DNA of 64,000 nt from assembly GCA_030848705.1 (NCBI GenBank), contig CM061238.1, positions 53,235,133-53,299,132 on the forward strand, written 5' to 3'. The number at the start of each line of letters is the position of its first letter. The first letter of the stretch is position 1. The notes under the pieces were generated by a model, which ran no database searches, was not told the origin of the DNA, and saw only the letters and a list, made by a program, of their open reading frames with translations. This DNA is from Heracleum sosnowskyi. Taxonomy: Eukaryota > Streptophyta > Magnoliopsida > Apiales > Apiaceae. This document shows, piece by piece, positions 59,284 through 64,000 of this stretch. The translations under genes were made by a program, and so were the position numbers.

Positions 59284-61749
59284 CTAAGTTGTTTTTGGTA
59301 CCCACACATGGTAGGGTCCAGTTGATTTAGAAACATTTTTGTTAACAATTCTTCTGTCATAAGTTGCATTCATCACAGTAGGATACTTCATATTGTTTGT
59401 GGCTTTGGAGTTCACACTCTTAGGCTCACATGAAGTGTACACCCTCTCGACCCTGATTGGGGATCCTGTCCTGTGAGTGTGCATGTGTGTGTGTGATTCA
59501 CTAGATTATGCAGAATCAAGTTTATGCTTTAGAGATAAACAGGTAGCAATCACAGTCACATAGCATGTCATGCAATTTGGCTTACCACAGAAGGAATCAT
59601 GACTAGAGTTTAGGCTAGCAGAATGGTTACTCAGGTTATCAACTTCAACATTCACTTGTTTGTTACACTTATGAGTCAAATGATTAACAGATAGACATTT
59701 CTGACATTGTTTCCTGGGAGCATTTGGCACATAAGCATAATTGTTACCCTTGTTGACACCAACCTTACCATTTCTGTTTTGTTTCTTTTTCTTAACAACT
59801 TCTTTCTTTGCTTTAGGACTTTTGACAAGATTGTCTTTGGTTTCTTTCTAACTGACAGATTCAGGAGGGGAAGAAGTGTCTTTAGCAGCCTCATCTTCTT
59901 CAAGAAGTTGTTGTTTGATGATCAATAGTTCTTCATCAAACTCAACAACACTCTTTTTGAAGATGGGTTGTTCAACACTAGACAGAATAGTTGGGGCATT
60001 TTTGTTTGTAAAAGATTCTTTTCCTTTGCCCTTTGCCTTCTTCCTTCCTTTATCATTCTCATAGTCAAAACCAACTCCAACCTTGCTATCTTCAGTGTGT
60101 TCCTTGTGATAGGTTTGAATAAGTTCAGAGGAGTTCTTAAAGCTTCTTAGTTTCAATTCAGTTTCAGCAATTTGTTCCCTAAGAGCTTTCTCTATTTGTT
60201 CAGCACAAATCACTTTGTTTTTAAGATACTCAACCTCCTTTTTCAAACCATCAAGGTTCACAACCATTAACTCAAGTTCCTCATTCTTTTCAGTAAGCTC
60301 AAGATTTCTAGCAGTTAGTCTATCAATTTCTTCATTTGCTACTAACATGCTAGTATGAATATTAAACATCTCAGTACTCATATCTTCAACAGTTTGCTTA
60401 TATTGAAGGGGAGTCATATCAAGAGAAGTAAGAATAGGTACCTGACTAGAATCACCATCATCAGAAAATGCCATCAAGGCATAATTTGAGTACTCTTGTT
60501 CTTCTTCTTCATCAGAGTCATCCCAGCATTTTCCCTCAGCAATAAAAGCTTTACCCTGCTGTTTCTTGAGTAGAGCCTCATACTTAGCTTCAAGCTCTAA
60601 GTATGCTTTGTCCTTCTTGACCTGTTTAGGCTTTTTGCACTCAGTGGCAAAATGCCCAAGTTCATTGCAGTTATAGCATCTTATTTTGGACCTATCCACA
60701 CTCCCAGATTTGTATCCTCCTTTAACTGCACCAGTAATCCCTTTTCCTTTGATGAAAGAGTTTGAGCTACCTGAACCACCAGCATTTCCACTATTGAATC
60801 TAGACTTGAATGGCTGATTCCTCTTAAACCTTATGTTAGGGTATCTCCTAGCCATATAAGCAAAAGATTTGTTTTCCATCTTGTCCAGTTCATCAATGCT
60901 GTAGAACTCATCCTCTTCAGGTAAATCATACACAACCTGAGTTTCATCACCAGTGTCATCACTTTCCAGTTCCTCAATCTTGACATGACTGATTTTTAGA
61001 GAATCCATTCTTTGACCTAGATTGTCAGCAATAAGGGCACAGGAGGTATTGGCCACTAATCCTTGCTTTGCTTGAATCGATCTCTTTTGAAACAGCTCTA
61101 ACTCATATGTCTTCAAAACACCATACAACACATCAAAACCAATCTTTGTTAGATCTCTTTCTTTAAGGGAAGAGATTCTTGGTTCCAAGTGATCTGGAAG
61201 AGTTAGTAAGAACTTCATATTGAGCTCTTCTGTCTCATAGTGTATGTCATAGAGTTTGAGCTCGTTTATCAGCTTGTTGAATCTCTCAAACACTTCTGTG
61301 ATTCCCTCTTTCGGCTGAGCCATGAAGGCTTCATATTGTGAAACAAGAATCTGCTTCTTGTTCATTCTTACTTCAGTAGTTCCTTCACAGAGCACTTCTA
61401 TAAGATCCCACATCTTCTTGGAACTAGTACAATGAGCAACAGTGCCATACATGGTGAAGTCCATAGATTCACAAATGATAAGTTGAAGATGTCCATCCAG
61501 TGCTACTTTCTCCTTTTCAGGATCAGTGTATTTTGAGGGGTCTTTGGGCACATGTTTTGCTGGTACAATCTCAGTGCCATTGGTTGTTTCACCAATCTCG
61601 ATCATTGGAATAAAGGGACCATGCTTTAGAATATCTAAATACATGGGGTTAGAAGCTTTGATGAAGAGCAACATCTTCTTTTTCCATAAACTGTAGTGCT
61701 CCTTGTTAAAGGGAGGAATCTTGATACTGCTCAGTTTCTGTGAACTCAT
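59284..61749 (-). pseudogene. gag: Element D gag, two in-frame stops
   Basis: ATG at 61749; the frame runs about 820 codons to the VWVPKTT end. In-frame TAG at 59848-59850 and TAA at 59506-59508. Copia capsid region at the N-terminus, CCHC knuckle CYNCNELGHFATEC near residues 357-370, a coiled-coil-like part around 430-520, a second knuckle-like CQKCLSVNHLTHKC coded near 59680-59715, and a CMTC block. The first 633 codons are open, so a shortened gag could still be made. Confidence 0.9.
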
Positions 61750-61785
61750 TCTTGATCTTTTCTTATTTGTACGTTAACAGCCTAT

Positions 61786-61797
61786 GCTCTGATACCA
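61786..61797 (-). other. Primer binding site of element D
   Basis: TGGTATCAGAGC on the minus strand, two bases from the 5' LTR; initiator tRNA-Met type. Confidence 0.9.
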
Positions 61798-61799
61798 CT

Positions 61800-63157
61800 T
61801 GTTAGGAATGATTATCACCTAGAAACTAGACAGAGGGGGGGGGGTGAATGGATAGTTTGATGGATTTTTGCTTTCTTGAAACTAAATGTAAACTGTATAT
61901 GATTATGCTATGTAATATACAGAAAGTAAACAACACGCACAATCACTTTAATCTACTTTGTATAAGCAAATTAAATACTACAGCTTTCCAAGAAATTCAC
62001 AATCGAATTTCTGGCTTCTAAACAAGAACAGTTTGTACTTGCTTGCTTACAGAGAAAAGAGCTTAGCAAATAACTATGTGTATCTCTCTTACATCTTACA
62101 ATAGGATGTGCATGATATGTATAAGCCCTATACAAACTAGTGCACACACCTATTTTTACACAGTTACCCCTTGCTGAAAGTCCAACTTGTCCTGCCATAA
62201 GACGTTAACTGTGTCAGGAAGGACCACCTGCTTTTCGGAGTCTTTCCCGTTTCTGTAGCTGCTTGTCTCTTATCTTTCTCTCCAAGTTTAGCTGTAGATT
62301 TGCCATCTGTTCTTTGGAACTCCTTGCCAGAACAAATGCTTTAGTATTTGTCTCTTTTGATTCTTGACTCTGTACCTTGAATTGTCTTGTTATAAACGGC
62401 TAAGTGTTGATATCGTGAACTCCACTTCATTCCTGACTTCGCGATCTCCCTTGCGAGGACTACGCGATATAGCCTTTGAAGACTTTGCGACATAGGTCAT
62501 TTGATGACTATGCGACATAAGTCATTTGACGACTATGCGACATAAGTCATTTGACGACTATGCGACATAGGTCATTTGATGACTATGCGACATAAGTCAT
62601 TTGACGACTATGCGACATAAGTCATTTGACGACTATGCGACATAGGTCATTTTGATGACTATGCGACATAAGGCTTCTGAGGACTTCACGATCTAGGCTT
62701 CTTTGACTTTTCTGACTTCAACACTTCACGACATGTGTCTTGAGGACTTCTCGACATAGACCAAAATGGACTATGCGATGTAGCACTTCACGACATAGAT
62801 ATTGGTGACTTCACGACATAGCTTTCTTCTGACTTTGCTATATAATGCCTTAGACAAATTTCTGCAACTTATTTCTTCATGGCCTTATTCATTTCTATCC
62901 TGCTGCATGAACATTACTGAACTTCTACCAGGACAATTATTCAATGGCCTATATACAATCTAGATGCAAGAAACTTTACTAAGCTCATTATAGATCTCAG
63001 CATACATGATAAAGCTATTGTTCATGAGAACAAGACTAGTACATTTAGAGACCTATACTATATCCCAGTGATAGAAATCACTAGGTCATGTAGTGTGACA
63101 TAGTCACATAGTGTAGGCTTGTTAATAGTGGTATTCAGACATGTCTTGAGCCTAACA
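61800..63157 (-). repeat. Element D 5' LTR (1358 bp)
   Basis: Same ends as 31411-32714. It is 54 bp longer: two more 25-bp units and four more Gs in the G-run account for all of it. Confidence 0.95.
62473..62670. repeat. 25-bp tandem array in D 5' LTR, 8 units
   Basis: Same unit as in the 3' LTR, two copies more; the extra pair looks like a duplication of a block of units. Confidence 0.9.
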
Positions 63158-63162
63158 GGAGG

Positions 63163-63754
63163 TACTTTAACTTCTTAAAACCTGAATAATTTACTAGCTG
63201 TTGATATAGTTATAGATTGTCATGATGGTTTTGACAAGAAAGAAAAGCTTCTGTACTTCATGAAAGATGGTAGTGTGAAGATTTTATCTATTCAAGATCT
63301 GCTGATGAAAACTACACAGGAACTGAAATATGTTCATTATCTTTTAAGATCGAAGAATCAAATATGCAAAGAATGGAGTGACATGATTTTGTCAACAATA
63401 AGAAGAAGACTGGATGGAAACAGTAATTTCAATGGTAATTATACTCCCATGTACTTAAATCAAAGAGGTCAGGATGTGGAAATGCAAAGGGGTACTGCTG
63501 TTAAAGAAGTAAATTTTGGCATGACTCATCTTACTCTCAATCCGGATGGGAAGGAAATTACTTATCTTTTGCTTGAAGAGCATAGTCTTCAGAGAAACTC
63601 CATATTGAATCTCAGAGCAGCTATCTACCAGATTAATGAGGAAGATGAAGAACTCAGAAATCTTAAGGAAAGACTGATTCAAATTCTTGAAGAAAATGAA
63701 GAAAATTTGTTATCCAACTTCTTGAAGATGAATCTGTTCTATCAAAGAATTTAA
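63163..63754 (+). pseudogene. Element F ORF3, 3' part
   Basis: Continues the frame of 28244-31410 across the D insertion. A TAA at 63176-63178 lies 4 codons in; the frame beyond it stays open for about 190 codons (LLYFMKDGSVKIL, then a helical glutamate-rich end) and stops at 63752. The TAA either ends the real protein or is a mutation. Confidence 0.75.
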
Positions 63755-63850
63755 ACAGATAAGTTGTTGCTGCAGATTCTGTACATTTTGTATATATGTT
63801 TTTGACATCATTGAATCTTAGGAATCTATACTTTATTTCACAAAGTATGA

Positions 63851-63863
63851 GATTGGGGGAGAT
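63851..63863 (+). other. Polypurine tract of element F
   Basis: ATTGGGGGAGAT directly before the 3' LTR. Confidence 0.85.
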
Positions 63864-64000
63864 TGTTAGATCAGAATTCAATGATCGTCAGGAGCTAGAC
63901 TCAACTGATCAGGATTGCTGACGTCATCAGGATTACATGGTCGTCAGGATTGAGATACATATCAGGACTGGGATCAGGATTGATCATCAGGACTGGAAGC
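63864..64000 (+). repeat. Element F 3' LTR, first 137 bp
   Basis: Matches 20596-20732 without a difference that I can see; cut by the window edge. Confidence 0.95.

Larger units (their letters stand above)
31411..63157 (-). mobile_element. Element D: Ty1/copia with long ORF3, holds C and S
   Basis: Both LTRs and 5-bp target duplications GGAGG (31406-31410 and 63158-63162) are present. Without C and S it is about 14.1 kb. Order on the minus strand: 5' LTR 63157-61800, PBS, gag, pol, spacer, ORF3, polypurine tract, 3' LTR 32714-31411. By eye the LTRs differ at about 15 substitutions plus repeat-number changes, so D is older than C. Confidence 0.95.
20596..64000 (+). mobile_element. Element F: Ty1/copia, split by D, runs off right edge
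   Basis: Plus-strand element. 5' LTR 20596-21166, PBS, gag, pol, spacer with antisense ORF, ORF3, polypurine tract, 3' LTR from 63864. Without D, and assuming a 571-bp 3' LTR, it measures about 12.1 kb. Inserted into G ORF3 after GGATT. Gag and pol are open, so it was recently active. Confidence 0.9.

Noticed and set aside
59848..59850. Gag stop in D as a normal gag end with pol by readthrough
   Set aside because: F and C gag do not stop at the equivalent place, and a second stop follows at 59506; mutation is simpler.
62473..62670. Regular 25-bp repeats that look like a CRISPR array
   Set aside because: Units are head to tail without spacers and lie inside a plant LTR.

Overview
The window is repeat-rich nuclear DNA of a flowering plant, probably a eudicot. 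The evidence is spliced genes with GT-AG introns, plant-specific families (B3/REM, DUF223/RPA1-like) and Ty1/copia elements with extra third ORFs, as in the SIRE/Maximus (Sirevirus) lineage. I cannot name the species. There are no rRNA or tRNA genes, no CRISPR and nothing bacterial.

Layout. Positions 1-9893 are the 3' part of a Helitron. It ends in a 6-bp GC-rich hairpin followed by CTAG. It carries two partial RPA1-like genes, a fragment of an i-AAA FtsH protease, an unrecognised spliced gene and a multi-exon gene with four B3 domains on the minus strand. The Helitron sits between A and T inside the gag gene of a Ty1/copia element (A, minus strand). The uninterrupted version of that site is present in relative D at 59893/59894.

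From 9894 to the end the window is a stack of LTR retrotransposons inserted one inside another: A (minus) contains B (minus, 3' LTR 10770-12078), which contains G (minus, 3' LTR 18064-18784), which contains F (plus, 5' LTR 20596-21166, 3' LTR from 63864 past the edge), which contains D (minus, 31411-63157, TSD GGAGG). D contains C (plus, 32926-46293, TSD TCATA) and a 4.2-kb element without coding capacity, S (47079-51323, TSD GCTGT), that looks like a solo LTR. A, B and G have their other ends to the right of the window.

Elements C, D and F each have gag with a CCHC knuckle, then pol (protease, integrase, reverse transcriptase, RNase H), then a spacer of 0.7-1.4 kb and a very long third ORF in the sense direction. 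F is intact in gag and pol. C and D are single reading frames broken by isolated stop codons, and D ORF3 also has one frameshift. B is the most decayed. F also has a 138-codon antisense ORF in its spacer with its own TATA box.

The most interesting pattern: each of C, D and F has its own short motif, clustered in the LTR, and the same motif is clustered again in the spacer before the third ORF (AGTACTAYC in C, a TTTGCGATATAG-like word in D, ATCAGGATT in F). The motifs are unrelated between families but the arrangement is the same. This could mean that the third ORF has an internal promoter built from LTR control motifs. A second pattern is a conserved gag-pol junction: a GT-starting VWVP codon block and a TGCAG 41-49 nt later that would always join gag and pol in frame, although the frame relation differs between families.
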